From: CF-13 sp036782775
GTDB lineage: Bacteria > Chloroflexota > Dormibacteria > CF-121
Assembly (NCBI GenBank): GCA_036782775.1
Contig: DAIPYJ010000084.1
Location: 1-12,376 of the forward strand
Length of the DNA: 12,376 nt
Reading direction: 5' to 3'
In this document: positions 6,370 to 12,376 of the stretch, one piece after another
Numbering within the stretch: the first letter of the stretch is position 1
How the letters are laid out: every line of letters begins with the position of its first letter
Notes under the pieces: generated by a model
Database searches by the model: none
Seen by the model: the letters and a program-made list of their open reading frames with translations, nothing else
Told to the model about the DNA's origin: nothing
Program-made: the position numbers and the translations under genes

Positions 6370-7722
6370 CTACGCCGTCATCGCCGGCGGCACATCGTCG
6401 CGCATCAACTTCTTCGCCGCGTACATCGCCGTGTCGGCCCGGGCGATGACCGCCGCGAGGAGTTCGCCGGGCGCCGCCGTCGCCGCCCCCAACGACATCG
6501 ACAGCCGATCCTCGAGCTGGACACGCTGCATCGCCGCGCGAACCCGGCCGATGTATCGGGCGGCGCCGATCGCGTCCGTATTCGGCAGCAGGATCAAGAA
6601 CTCATCGCCACCGACGCGGGCGATGCGGTCGGCTTTGCGCGAGCAGCGCTTCAGCACCTGCGCGGCCTCGCACAGCATCCGGTCGCCGGCCGCGTGGCCG
6701 AAGCGATCGTTGACGGCCTTCAGGTTGTCGAGGTCGCCGCTGACGATGCTCAGCGGCGCTGGATGCCGTGCCAGCCGTGCCTGCTCGACCGCGATCAGGT
6801 CTTCCCACGCGCTTCGATTCTCGATCCGGGTCAACGCATCCACGCGCGCCTCCCGTGCCAGGCGGTCGCGTTCCGCCTCCAGCGCTTCTCGCGAAAGCGA
6901 CTGCTGCAACAGCGACTCGGCCGTTTCCGCCAGGGCATGACCGATTCGCTGGCATAGGTTGGTGAATCCCCGAGCCCGGCTCTCCGCGTGGGCAACGACC
7001 AGGATGCCAAACGGCGCAGGGCGCCCGATTGGGAGCGCCAACCGGGTCACAAGCCCCTGCTCGCGACCAAGGGCGTCCGACGGATCGGGCGGAATTTCCA
7101 GTTCCAGGATCGTGCCTCCACGTTCCGCGCGTTGGAACAGGTCGACGAGCGTTTGCTTGATGGCCTCAGGATCGAGGCGCGTCGGCCAGTCGCGAGTGAT
7201 CACTTCGGTGACCAGCTGGTCCTGATCGCACACGAGCACCGCACCAACGTCGCAGGACAGCGCCTCCGCCGCCGTCTGGGCGATATGCCGGCAGGTCTCT
7301 TCCGTTCGTTCGGGCCGGCATTCCATCAGTTCGCGGATCGCATGGACGACCTCCAGCTCGTCGGCCAGCAGCTTGGCCGGCGAAAGCTGACCGATTTCTG
7401 CGACCAACTGCGCGGCCTCCGCAATGAACGCCGCGTCGGGCGCAGTCAGCGCTTCCTCGGAACCGAAGACGACCAAGTGGTCTGCGCCGACCGGGGCCAG
7501 CACCGCGAACTTCGACCAGTACGGTCCCACCACCCGCACCGGCTCGCTGCCGTTGCCCACTCGATGTGGGCGTCCGTTCGACAGCACTCGGGCCGCCAGC
7601 GGCTCCCACTCGAACGACAGGTCCACAATGCCCCGCCAGCCGACCGCCCGCCCGTTGCCTCCGAGCAGGCTTAAGCCCATTGGCGACACCTTGAAGATCA
7701 GGCTGTCGGTAGCCAGGCCCAT
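6370..7722 (-). CDS. GAF-GGDEF diguanylate cyclase
   Basis: This is a soluble signalling protein of 450 residues that makes cyclic di-GMP from two GTP. The N-terminal region (about 15-115) looks like a degenerate GAF-type sensor (ending VVFGSEEALTAPDAAFIAEAAQLV), a second GAF domain spans about 125-270, and a short coiled linker (270-295, SREALEAERDRLAREARVDAL) leads into the GGDEF domain at 295-440. The catalytic motif GGDEF is intact at 371-375, the metal- and base-binding segment DLDNLKAVND starts at 330, and the inhibitory I-site RKAD (362-365) stands exactly five residues before GGDEF, so product inhibition is expected. No transmembrane helix is seen, so the signal is probably cytoplasmic; the ligand is unknown. 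The ATG at 7722 has no convincing ribosome-binding site, and the frame stays open upstream to the end of the alcohol dehydrogenase gene. It lies 50 bases downstream of that gene and is probably co-transcribed. Confidence 0.93.
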   Translation of the reverse strand: MGLATDSLIFKVSPMGLSLLGGNGRAVGWRGIVDLSFEWEPLAARVLSNGRPHRVGNGSEPVRVVGPYWSKFAVLAPVGADHLVVFGSEEALTAPDAAFIAEAAQLVAEIGQLSPAKLLADELEVVHAIRELMECRPERTEETCRHIAQTAAEALSCDVGAVLVCDQDQLVTEVITRDWPTRLDPEAIKQTLVDLFQRAERGGTILELEIPPDPSDALGREQGLVTRLALPIGRPAPFGILVVAHAESRARGFTNLCQRIGHALAETAESLLQQSLSREALEAERDRLAREARVDALTRIENRSAWEDLIAVEQARLARHPAPLSIVSGDLDNLKAVNDRFGHAAGDRMLCEAAQVLKRCSRKADRIARVGGDEFLILLPNTDAIGAARYIGRVRAAMQRVQLEDRLSMSLGAATAAPGELLAAVIARADTAMYAAKKLMRDDVPPAMTA

Positions 7723-7772
7723 AGCCGAAATAACCGCCGAGCCGGCCGCTTCCTTCTGCTGGCCGCCCGAAT

Positions 7773-8855
7773 TCAGGAAAAGACGATGACGTTGCGAATC
7801 CCGTCGCCACGCTTCAAGGCCTGGACCGCTTCGTTGATTTGATCCAGTCGATAGCGCCCGGTGACTAGTTCATCAAGCTTCAGCAAGCCGCGCCGATACA
7901 GCGAGATCAGCCGCGGCACGTCGACCTTTGGGATGCTCGAGCCCATCTTGCTGCCAAGGATGCGCTGACCCTTGTAGGCAAAGAGGGTGGCATCGAGTCG
8001 GCTGGTTGCCGAACCACCCGGCATTCCCACCACCACCAATCGTCCGCCGCGGCGAACCATTCGGAGGCCTTGCTCGACGGCCTCACTCGCGCCCACCGTC
8101 ACCAGAACCGCGTCCGCAAGACGGCCACTGGTCAGCTTCTTCAGCTGTCGCTCCGCCGTTTCGTCGGCGGCATTGATCACATGCGTCGCCCCGAACTCCG
8201 AGGCCCGCTCGAGCTTGCGGTCATTCACATCCAGGGCGATCACCGGATACGCACCGGCGATCGCCGCGCCTTGGACGGCATTCAGCCCGACGCCGCCGGC
8301 TCCGATCACGACCACGCCCTCGCCGGGCATTACCCCGGCAGTGTTCACGACCGCGCCGACGCCGGTGATGACGGCGCAGCCCAACAAACATGCGGCGACC
8401 GGATCGATGTCATCCGGAATCGTGACGACCTGCGACTCATGCAGCAGTGTCGACTCCGCCCATCCCGCCGTTCGCAGCCCCTGGACGATCGGCCGGCCGT
8501 CGCCGTCTCGAATCGGTGCTTCGTTATCGAGCCGCATGGTCGCGACGCAGATGGCTGGCTCACCGGTGATGCACGGCTGGCATCGACCGCAAGCGCGGAT
8601 CAGGCTCGCCACAACGCGCTGCCCCGGTTTCAACTCGGCTACGCCGTCACCGACCTCATCCACGACGCCGTCAACTTCGTGGCCGTAAACGGCCGGTAGG
8701 TCACCGCCCCACGATCCATCGATATACGTCAGGTCGCTGTGGCAGACGCCACAGGCCTTGACCGTGATGCGGACTTCGCCGTCGCGAGGATGCTCCAGCT
8801 CGACGTCCTCGACCTGGAGTGGCTGACCGAAGTCACGACAGACCGCCGCCTTCAA
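7773..8855 (-). CDS. Zinc-dependent alcohol dehydrogenase (MDR superfamily)
   Basis: This NAD(P)-dependent oxidoreductase of the medium-chain dehydrogenase family interconverts alcohols and aldehydes or ketones. Catalytic zinc ligands are visible at Cys38 (GVCHSD), His59-Glu60 (GHE) and Cys160. The structural zinc site is complete, with Cys89, Cys92, Cys95 and Cys103. The coenzyme-binding motif GAGGVG is at 185-190, with Asp209 at the end of the second strand, which favours NAD over NADP. Length 360 is normal. The start is TTG at 8853-8855, giving MKAAVCRDFG, the usual beginning for this family; no good ribosome-binding site precedes it. The extra loop at 107-125 and the domain order recall the class III / thiol-linked formaldehyde dehydrogenase branch, but the natural substrate cannot be read from sequence. 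It is the first gene of a minus-strand pair with the diguanylate cyclase and diverges from the nitroreductase across a repeat-rich 199-bp region. Confidence 0.93.
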   Translation of the reverse strand: MKAAVCRDFGQPLQVEDVELEHPRDGEVRITVKACGVCHSDLTYIDGSWGGDLPAVYGHEVDGVVDEVGDGVAELKPGQRVVASLIRACGRCQPCITGEPAICVATMRLDNEAPIRDGDGRPIVQGLRTAGWAESTLLHESQVVTIPDDIDPVAACLLGCAVITGVGAVVNTAGVMPGEGVVVIGAGGVGLNAVQGAAIAGAYPVIALDVNDRKLERASEFGATHVINAADETAERQLKKLTSGRLADAVLVTVGASEAVEQGLRMVRRGGRLVVVGMPGGSATSRLDATLFAYKGQRILGSKMGSSIPKVDVPRLISLYRRGLLKLDELVTGRYRLDQINEAVQALKRGDGIRNVIVFS

Positions 8856-8867
8856 GGGTTCTGCTTA

Positions 8868-8965
8868 ATTCTCCCTCTTGCCGCTTGCCGGCATCTCCCT
8901 CTCCGCACTCGCGGGCATCTCCCTCTCCGCACTCGCGGGCATCTCCCTCTCCCCGCGTGCCGGGC
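8868..8965. repeat. Tandem repeat of about 24 bp, four copies
   Basis: Two perfect 24-bp copies (8893-8916 and 8917-8940) are flanked by a diverged copy before (about 8868-8892) and after (8941-8965). Each starts with TCTCCCTCT and ends with a GC-rich piece, usually containing CCGC-ACT-CGCGG, a small inverted repeat. The unit looks like the left arm of the palindromic family seen at 1040-1080, multiplied in tandem. It lies between the divergent starts of the alcohol dehydrogenase and the nitroreductase, where it could change promoter spacing or mRNA leader length. Confidence 0.85.
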
Positions 8966-9040
8966 CCGCCGGCCCACGCGAGCCCGGAACGTGCGATGCG
9001 AGCGCTTGAGGCGTTTGTAGAGGGTCGGGGTGAGGGGTCC
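8951..9040. repeat. Expanded or degenerate copy of the palindromic repeat
   Basis: The left arm CTCTCCCCGC ends the tandem array, and the matching right-hand tail AGAGGGTCGGGGTGAGGGG appears about 60 bases later (9020-9038). Between them is a GC-rich block with an imperfect hairpin whose outer arms are CGCGTG (8954-8959) and CACGCG (8975-8980). Together they look like one element of the same family whose loop has been expanded or replaced. Confidence 0.6.
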
Positions 9041-9053
9041 TACACTGGACCCC
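9034..9053 (+). promoter_or_regulatory. Perfect 7-bp inverted repeat around TACACT just before the nitroreductase ATG
   Basis: GGGGTCC (9034-9040), TACACT (9041-9046) and GGACCCC (9047-9053) form a perfect palindrome one base before the ATG at 9055. TACACT resembles a -10 hexamer and would place transcription start at or next to the ATG, giving a leaderless message; a -35-like TTGTAG at 9015-9020 is 20 bases away, longer than ideal. The same palindrome could be an operator or, in RNA, a hairpin covering the start. No Shine-Dalgarno sequence is well placed otherwise. The left arm is part of the repeat tail, so the symmetry may be partly accidental. Confidence 0.35.
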
Positions 9054-9054
9054 A

Positions 9055-9597
9055 ATGGCACAAACGCAATGGCTGCGCTCGCTCCGTGCAGTGCGCCAGT
9101 TCTCCGACAAAGCGGTGCCCGACGATGTTCTCCTCGACATCCTGGACACCGGCCGCTGGACCGGCTCTTCGAAGAACACGCAGCCGTGGGACCTGGTTGT
9201 CGTCAAAGACCGTCAGGCGTTAACGGCCCTATCGAAGTGCGGCGCCTTTGCCTGGCACATCGCGACTGCCACCCTCGGCGTTGCGCTGGTGATGCATGGC
9301 GATGACCCTTGGACCTGTATGGACGAGGGGCGCTTGATCCAAAATCTGATGCTGGCCGCCTGGGCGCGCGACGTCGGCGCCTGCATCGGATCGATCTATC
9401 CGGCGGACAACGAGCAGCGGGCCCGCGACCTGCTCAACATCCCGAAAAATCGGTACCTTCGCACCGTTCTCTCGATGGGCTATCCCACCGGCCCCGAGGC
9501 ACTGCGCCTTCCACCTAACACTCCTCTCCCACGCGGACGTCGTCCAATCGATGACGTCGTCAGCTGGGAGCGATACGGCAACCATGCCCGCGGCTAA
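9055..9597 (+). CDS. Nitroreductase family protein
   Basis: This 180-residue FMN-dependent oxidoreductase of the nitroreductase fold normally uses NAD(P)H to reduce nitro compounds, quinones or other acceptors, working as a homodimer in the cytoplasm. The N-terminal FMN phosphate-binding segment RAVRQFSDKAVPDDVL and the family's SSKNTQPW motif (residues 38-45) are clear. The dimer and flavin helix is DEGRLIQNLMLAAWARDVGA, and the strand near the end, RTVLSMGYP, is typical. It is short for the family but has the standard core. The start follows the only ATG in a position that gives a full N-terminus; it lies one base after an inverted repeat. Its 3' end overlaps the DUF1801 gene by 14 bases, so the two are probably co-expressed. 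Physiological substrate unknown. Confidence 0.9.
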   Translation: MAQTQWLRSLRAVRQFSDKAVPDDVLLDILDTGRWTGSSKNTQPWDLVVVKDRQALTALSKCGAFAWHIATATLGVALVMHGDDPWTCMDEGRLIQNLMLAAWARDVGACIGSIYPADNEQRARDLLNIPKNRYLRTVLSMGYPTGPEALRLPPNTPLPRGRRPIDDVVSWERYGNHARG

Positions 9598-10012
9598 GCG
9601 ACCCGCAGTAAAGAAGGCAGCGGCAAAAGCCGGCAAGCCTTCGCGACCGGAAGGAGTCGATGCCTACATCGCCGCGGCGCCAAAGAGCGTCCAGCCTAAA
9701 CTACGCCAGCTTCGCAAGCTGATTAGGGACGCCGCGCCCCAGGCCAGCGAGTTCATCAGCTACCAGATTCCCTATTACGACTTTCACGGACGAATGGTCT
9801 ATTTCGCAGCATTCAAAGACCACATCAGCTTCTTCGTGCCTGGCAAGGCGACCGAAAAGTTCGCGGCACAGCTCAAGCGATACAGGAAACCTCGGCAATC
9901 GACGGCGACGATCATCCTTCCACTGGACGAGCCCCTCCCCGCAACGCTGATCTCAGCCTTGGTCAAGGCGCGCGCCAAGGAACTGACGCCGGCCAAGAGC
10001 GCTAAGTCCTAA
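9584..10012 (+). CDS. DUF1801 domain protein (YdhG-like)
   Basis: This 142-residue protein has a DUF1801 domain at about 25-135, with the characteristic VDAYIAAAPKSVQPKLRQLR helix, the EFISYQIPYYDFHGRMVYFA strand pair and the HISFFVPG segment. Members have a frataxin-like fold; the Bacillus relative YdhG has been proposed as an iron chaperone, but function is not settled. A lysine/alanine-rich, probably disordered tail (PAAKRPAVKKAAAKAGK) precedes the domain. I chose ATG 9584 over ATG 9551 because the earlier start would add 11 residues deep inside the nitroreductase gene; a GGGAG at 9566-9570 is 13 bases from 9584, a little far. Its stop TAA overlaps the stop of the dehydratase on the other strand by four bases (10009-10012), leaving no room for a terminator between them. 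Confidence 0.85.
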   Translation: MPAAKRPAVKKAAAKAGKPSRPEGVDAYIAAAPKSVQPKLRQLRKLIRDAAPQASEFISYQIPYYDFHGRMVYFAAFKDHISFFVPGKATEKFAAQLKRYRKPRQSTATIILPLDEPLPATLISALVKARAKELTPAKSAKS

Positions 10013-10803
10013 CGACCGGTCCAGGTCGGGGCGCGTTTTTCGACAAAGGCGCGCGCACCCTCGAGCTGATCATCGCTCGAATACAGCCGATCGACCGTTG
10101 GGAACTTCCGGTTGGCGACCTTGGTAATCGCATCCATCTCCCCCATCGTCTGCGTCTCTCGCATCACTTCCTTGATCGCGGCGTAGACAAGCGGCGGCCC
10201 CTCCGCGAGCCTATCCGCGAGTTCTCGGGCCTTGGTCATCAACTCGCCCGCCGGGACGACTTCCTTCAATAGGCCCCAGCGCATCGCCTCGTTCGCGTCC
10301 ATCCAGCGACCCGTCAGCAGCATGTCCATCGCGACGTGGTGGGGAATCCGTCGTGGCAGCTTGATCGTGGCGGCATCCGCCAGCGTGCCCGCCCGGATCT
10401 CGGGCAGCGCGAATCGCGCGTCCTCGGCCGCGATGATCAAGTCGGCCGACAGCGCCAGCTCGAAGCCGCCGCCCACGGCGATGCCATTCACACCAGCGAT
10501 TACCGGCTTGTTCAAGCCGGGCAACTGCTGCAAGCCACCGAAGCCGCCGACTCCGTAGTCGGCGTCCGGTCGCGAACCCTCGGCCGCCTCCTTGAGGTCC
10601 CAACCCGCGGAAAAGAATTTGGCTGACCCGCTGGCGATGATCGCCACGCGCAGCTCCGGGTCGTCGCGGAATGCCGCGAAGCACTCGCCCATCGCCTGGC
10701 TGGTGGCCATGTCGATCGCGTTCGCCGGTGGACGGTCGAAGATCACTTCCAGCACCCGCCCGCGCCGAGTCAAGCGCAGCGGACCCGTGCCCCGGAGCTC
10801 CAT
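10009..10803 (-). CDS. caiD: CaiD-like carnitinyl-CoA dehydratase / crotonobetainyl-CoA hydratase
   Basis: This crotonase-superfamily enzyme interconverts crotonobetainyl-CoA and L-carnitinyl-CoA. At 264 residues it aligns by eye along its whole length with Escherichia coli CaiD (261 residues). Shared runs include RPPANAID, RDDPELRVAII, KFFSAGWDLKEAAEGSRPDA and LTGRWMDANEAMRWG. The two glutamates of the active site correspond to Glu115 (GGGFE) and Glu135 (LPE). The oxyanion-hole segments SAGWDL and VGGGFE are intact. The segment after Glu135 (AGTLADAATIKLP) differs from the usual GIVPDSGG form. The start ATG overlaps the acyl-CoA dehydrogenase stop by one base (TGATG), which argues against the longer open frame starting at 10899. 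It is last in the minus-strand operon. In an aerobic bacterium it more likely works in the hydrating direction during gamma-butyrobetaine breakdown. Confidence 0.9.
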   Translation of the reverse strand: MELRGTGPLRLTRRGRVLEVIFDRPPANAIDMATSQAMGECFAAFRDDPELRVAIIASGSAKFFSAGWDLKEAAEGSRPDADYGVGGFGGLQQLPGLNKPVIAGVNGIAVGGGFELALSADLIIAAEDARFALPEIRAGTLADAATIKLPRRIPHHVAMDMLLTGRWMDANEAMRWGLLKEVVPAGELMTKARELADRLAEGPPLVYAAIKEVMRETQTMGEMDAITKVANRKFPTVDRLYSSDDQLEGARAFVEKRAPTWTGR

Positions 10804-11963
10804 CAGGCGCCCAGCGGCCTCAGCAGTTCCCGGCCGATGATATGCCGCTGGATCTCGCTCGTTCCGTCCCAGATTCGCTCGACGCGCACGTCGCGCCACA
10901 TTCTTTCCAGCGGCAGCTCGCTCATCAGCCCCATTCCGCCGAAGATCTGCAGCGCGCGATCGGTGACGCGCCCTGCCATCTCCGAGGCATAAAGCTTTGC
11001 CTGGGCGATCTCGCGGTCGGCCGCCAGCCCCTGGTCCAGCCGCCAGGCCGCCGCCAGCGTCAGGTAATCGGCGGCATCGATCTCGGTCACCATGTCGGCC
11101 AGCTGAAAGGAGACGCCCTGGAATTTTCCGATTGGGCTTCCAAACTGACGCCGGCGCGCGGCGTGCTCGAGTGCCAGCTCCAGCGCGCGCCGCGATTTGC
11201 CCACGCAGGTCGCTGCCACGCTCAAGCGGGTCGAGCGCAGCCAGGTGTTCGCCAGCTCAAAACCCCGTCCTTCCTCGCCCAGGATTTGTGACGAAGGCAC
11301 GCGGCAATCATCGAACGTCAGGATGCAGTTTTGGTAGCCGCGCACAGACACAGATTCGTAGCCGGGGCGCACCTCGAAGCCGGGCGTGCCCTTGTCGATG
11401 AGAAAGCAGGTGATTCGTTTCTTTGTCTGCGTTCCAACGGTCTCCTCGCCAGTACTGGCAAAGAGGATCACGAAATCGGCGGCATCGGCGTGGCTGATGA
11501 AATGTTTGGTCCCATTGATGACCCAGTCGCTGCCATCGCGCCGTGCCATGGTGCGCATGCTCCGGATGTCCGACCCCGCGTCGGGTTCCGATAAGGCCAG
11601 GGCATCAACCTTCTCGCCGCGGACGCTCGGCAACAGGTATCGCTGGCGCTGGTCCTCGTTTCCTGCACACAGAATGTTCGAAGGACGAGCAAACCAGACG
11701 TGCAGCGCCCAGGTCGTCCGTCCCAGCTCCCGCTCCAGCAGCGCCATGGTGACGTTGTCGAGCCCGCCGCCACCAAATTCCTCCGGGATGTTCGGCGCGT
11801 AGAAGCCCAGTGCCTTCACCTTGCGCTGAATCTCGTTCGCCATCTCCGGCGTTACCCGCCCGGTTCGCTCGACCTCCGGCTCGAGCGGATACAGCTCCTT
11901 CTCGACAAAGCCCCGGACGGTCTTGACGACCATCTCCTGTTCGGCCGTCAAGCCGAAATTCAC
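10803..11963 (-). CDS. Acyl-CoA dehydrogenase, probable gamma-butyrobetainyl-CoA dehydrogenase
   Basis: This 386-residue FAD enzyme forms an alpha-beta double bond in an acyl-CoA and passes electrons to ETF. The domains run in the usual order: N-terminal helices (1-115), middle beta domain with the signature LALSEPDAGSDIRS (122-135), and C-terminal helices with QIFGGMGLMSELPLERMWRDVR (339-360). The position that carries the catalytic glutamate in medium-chain enzymes (YEGT) is WDGT here, with Asp366; the alternative glutamate position of isovaleryl-CoA dehydrogenase also lacks Glu (RSTRLSVA, 243-250). Asp366 is therefore the likely base. It starts at GTG 11963, which overlaps the carnitine dehydrogenase stop in a GTGA 4-base overlap, and the gene ends one base into caiD. 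Sitting between carnitine dehydrogenase and CaiD genes, its likely substrate is gamma-butyrobetainyl-CoA; this is inference, since the sequence alone gives only the family. Confidence 0.9.
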   Translation of the reverse strand: MNFGLTAEQEMVVKTVRGFVEKELYPLEPEVERTGRVTPEMANEIQRKVKALGFYAPNIPEEFGGGGLDNVTMALLERELGRTTWALHVWFARPSNILCAGNEDQRQRYLLPSVRGEKVDALALSEPDAGSDIRSMRTMARRDGSDWVINGTKHFISHADAADFVILFASTGEETVGTQTKKRITCFLIDKGTPGFEVRPGYESVSVRGYQNCILTFDDCRVPSSQILGEEGRGFELANTWLRSTRLSVAATCVGKSRRALELALEHAARRRQFGSPIGKFQGVSFQLADMVTEIDAADYLTLAAAWRLDQGLAADREIAQAKLYASEMAGRVTDRALQIFGGMGLMSELPLERMWRDVRVERIWDGTSEIQRHIIGRELLRPLGA

Positions 11964-12376
11964 GCGCCGGTCACCGCCATGATCCTGATCAGCCGGTCGT
12001 CACGCCAGCGCTCCAGCTCCTTGATGCTGCGCCCGTCTGCCTGCGCGCCGGTGCCGTCGATCACACGACGCGCCAGTTCGCGGGTGAGCTCCGGCGCAGG
12101 CAACTTCGTCCAGGGGAGTTTCAACGCAGGCCCGAACTGTTCCAGCATGTGCCGCATCCCGCCCTCGCCGCCGGCAAGGTGAAAGGCCATGAAGGTCCCC
12201 ATGAACGCCCAGCGCAGTCCCGGGCCATAGACGATCGCGTCGTCGATTTCCTGGGTCGTCGCCACGCCGTCGGCGACGAGGTGCAATGCCTCGCGCCAGA
12301 GGGCTTCCTGCAACCGGTCCGAGATGTAGCCGTGGATCTCGTGCTTCAACCGAAGCGGCCGCATGCCCAGTTGTTT
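11960..12376 (-). CDS. lcdH: L-carnitine dehydrogenase (3-dehydrocarnitine-forming), C-terminal part
   Basis: Only the last 138 codons are in the window; the frame is open to the right edge (KQLGMRPLRLKHEIHG), so the ATG at 12364 is internal. The enzyme oxidises L-carnitine to 3-dehydrocarnitine with NAD and is related to 3-hydroxyacyl-CoA dehydrogenases. The visible part is the C-terminal helical 3HCDH domain. Features typical of carnitine dehydrogenases, from memory of the family, are the EALWREALHLVADGVATTQE run, EIDDAIVYGPGLRWAFMGTF, GGEGGMRHMLEQFGPAL and the LPWTKL stretch. The NAD-binding domain and the catalytic His lie outside the window. The gene ends in a standalone form, without the thioesterase-like extension found in some relatives. 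It is the furthest-upstream gene visible in the carnitine operon and overlaps the next gene by four bases. Confidence 0.85.
   Translation of the reverse strand, partial: KQLGMRPLRLKHEIHGYISDRLQEALWREALHLVADGVATTQEIDDAIVYGPGLRWAFMGTFMAFHLAGGEGGMRHMLEQFGPALKLPWTKLPAPELTRELARRVIDGTGAQADGRSIKELERWRDDRLIRIMAVTGA

Noticed and set aside
6988..7674. 228-codon open frame on the plus strand
   Set aside because: It is antisense to the diguanylate cyclase and has biased composition typical of a shadow frame.
8868..8965. CRISPR-like array of 24-bp repeats
   Set aside because: Copies abut directly without unique spacers, no cas genes are present, and the unit matches the arm of the intergenic repeat family.
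10804..10899. Upstream extension of the CaiD-like protein by 32 residues
   Set aside because: The extension lies inside the acyl-CoA dehydrogenase gene and is arginine/alanine-rich; the ATG at 10803 gives a TGATG overlap and the CaiD-like N-terminus.

Overview
The window is high-GC bacterial chromosome with tightly packed genes, frequent stop/start overlaps, TTG and GTG starts, and CT/AG-rich palindromic repeats. The gene content suggests an aerobic heterotroph from soil or water (flavoprotein oxidases, acyl-CoA enzymes, an alcohol dehydrogenase, c-di-GMP signalling). The lineage cannot be fixed from the sequence. Repeats of the form CTCTCCCC...GGGGAGAGGGTCGGGGTGAGGGG occur in several high-GC groups, so Alphaproteobacteria, Chloroflexota and Actinobacteriota all remain possible. 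A run of ten N at 4405-4414 shows that this is a scaffolded draft or metagenome assembly.

Layout. (1) 1-6352, plus strand: the 3' part of a CPBP-family membrane protease with an odd N-terminal extension; a palindromic repeat; a DAO-type FAD oxidoreductase; an NDP-forming (acetate/acyl)-CoA ligase broken by the assembly gap; a class A flavin monooxygenase; and a 64-residue single-span membrane protein. From the oxidoreductase onward the genes overlap or nearly abut, so they look like one operon. (2) 6370-8855, minus strand: a zinc alcohol dehydrogenase followed by a GAF-GGDEF diguanylate cyclase. (3) 8856-9054: a repeat-rich divergent intergenic region. (4) 9055-10012, plus strand: a nitroreductase overlapping a DUF1801 protein. 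(5) 10009-12376, minus strand: the end of an L-carnitine dehydrogenase, an acyl-CoA dehydrogenase and a CaiD-like carnitinyl-CoA dehydratase, linked by 4-bp and 1-bp overlaps.

Working together. The minus-strand trio at the right end fits aerobic breakdown of gamma-butyrobetaine and carnitine: desaturation of gamma-butyrobetainyl-CoA, hydration of crotonobetainyl-CoA, and oxidation of carnitine to 3-dehydrocarnitine. The CoA ligase at the left could supply CoA thioesters, and the DAO oxidoreductase could act on an N-methylated amine later in betaine breakdown. Those two links are inference from gene content only.

Most notable observations. A 57-bp palindromic repeat lies in frame, in nearly four copies, exactly in the hinge of the CoA ligase, and each copy carries an ATG behind a purine-rich stretch that could restart translation of the ATP-grasp half. 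Three consecutive genes (oxidoreductase, ligase, monooxygenase) have ATC or ATA where ATG would be expected; the monooxygenase has no other usable start. The segment after the N gap repeats the coding motif found before the gap, with mismatches, and carries about 85 bp that do not belong to the ligase, which points to a faulty junction.
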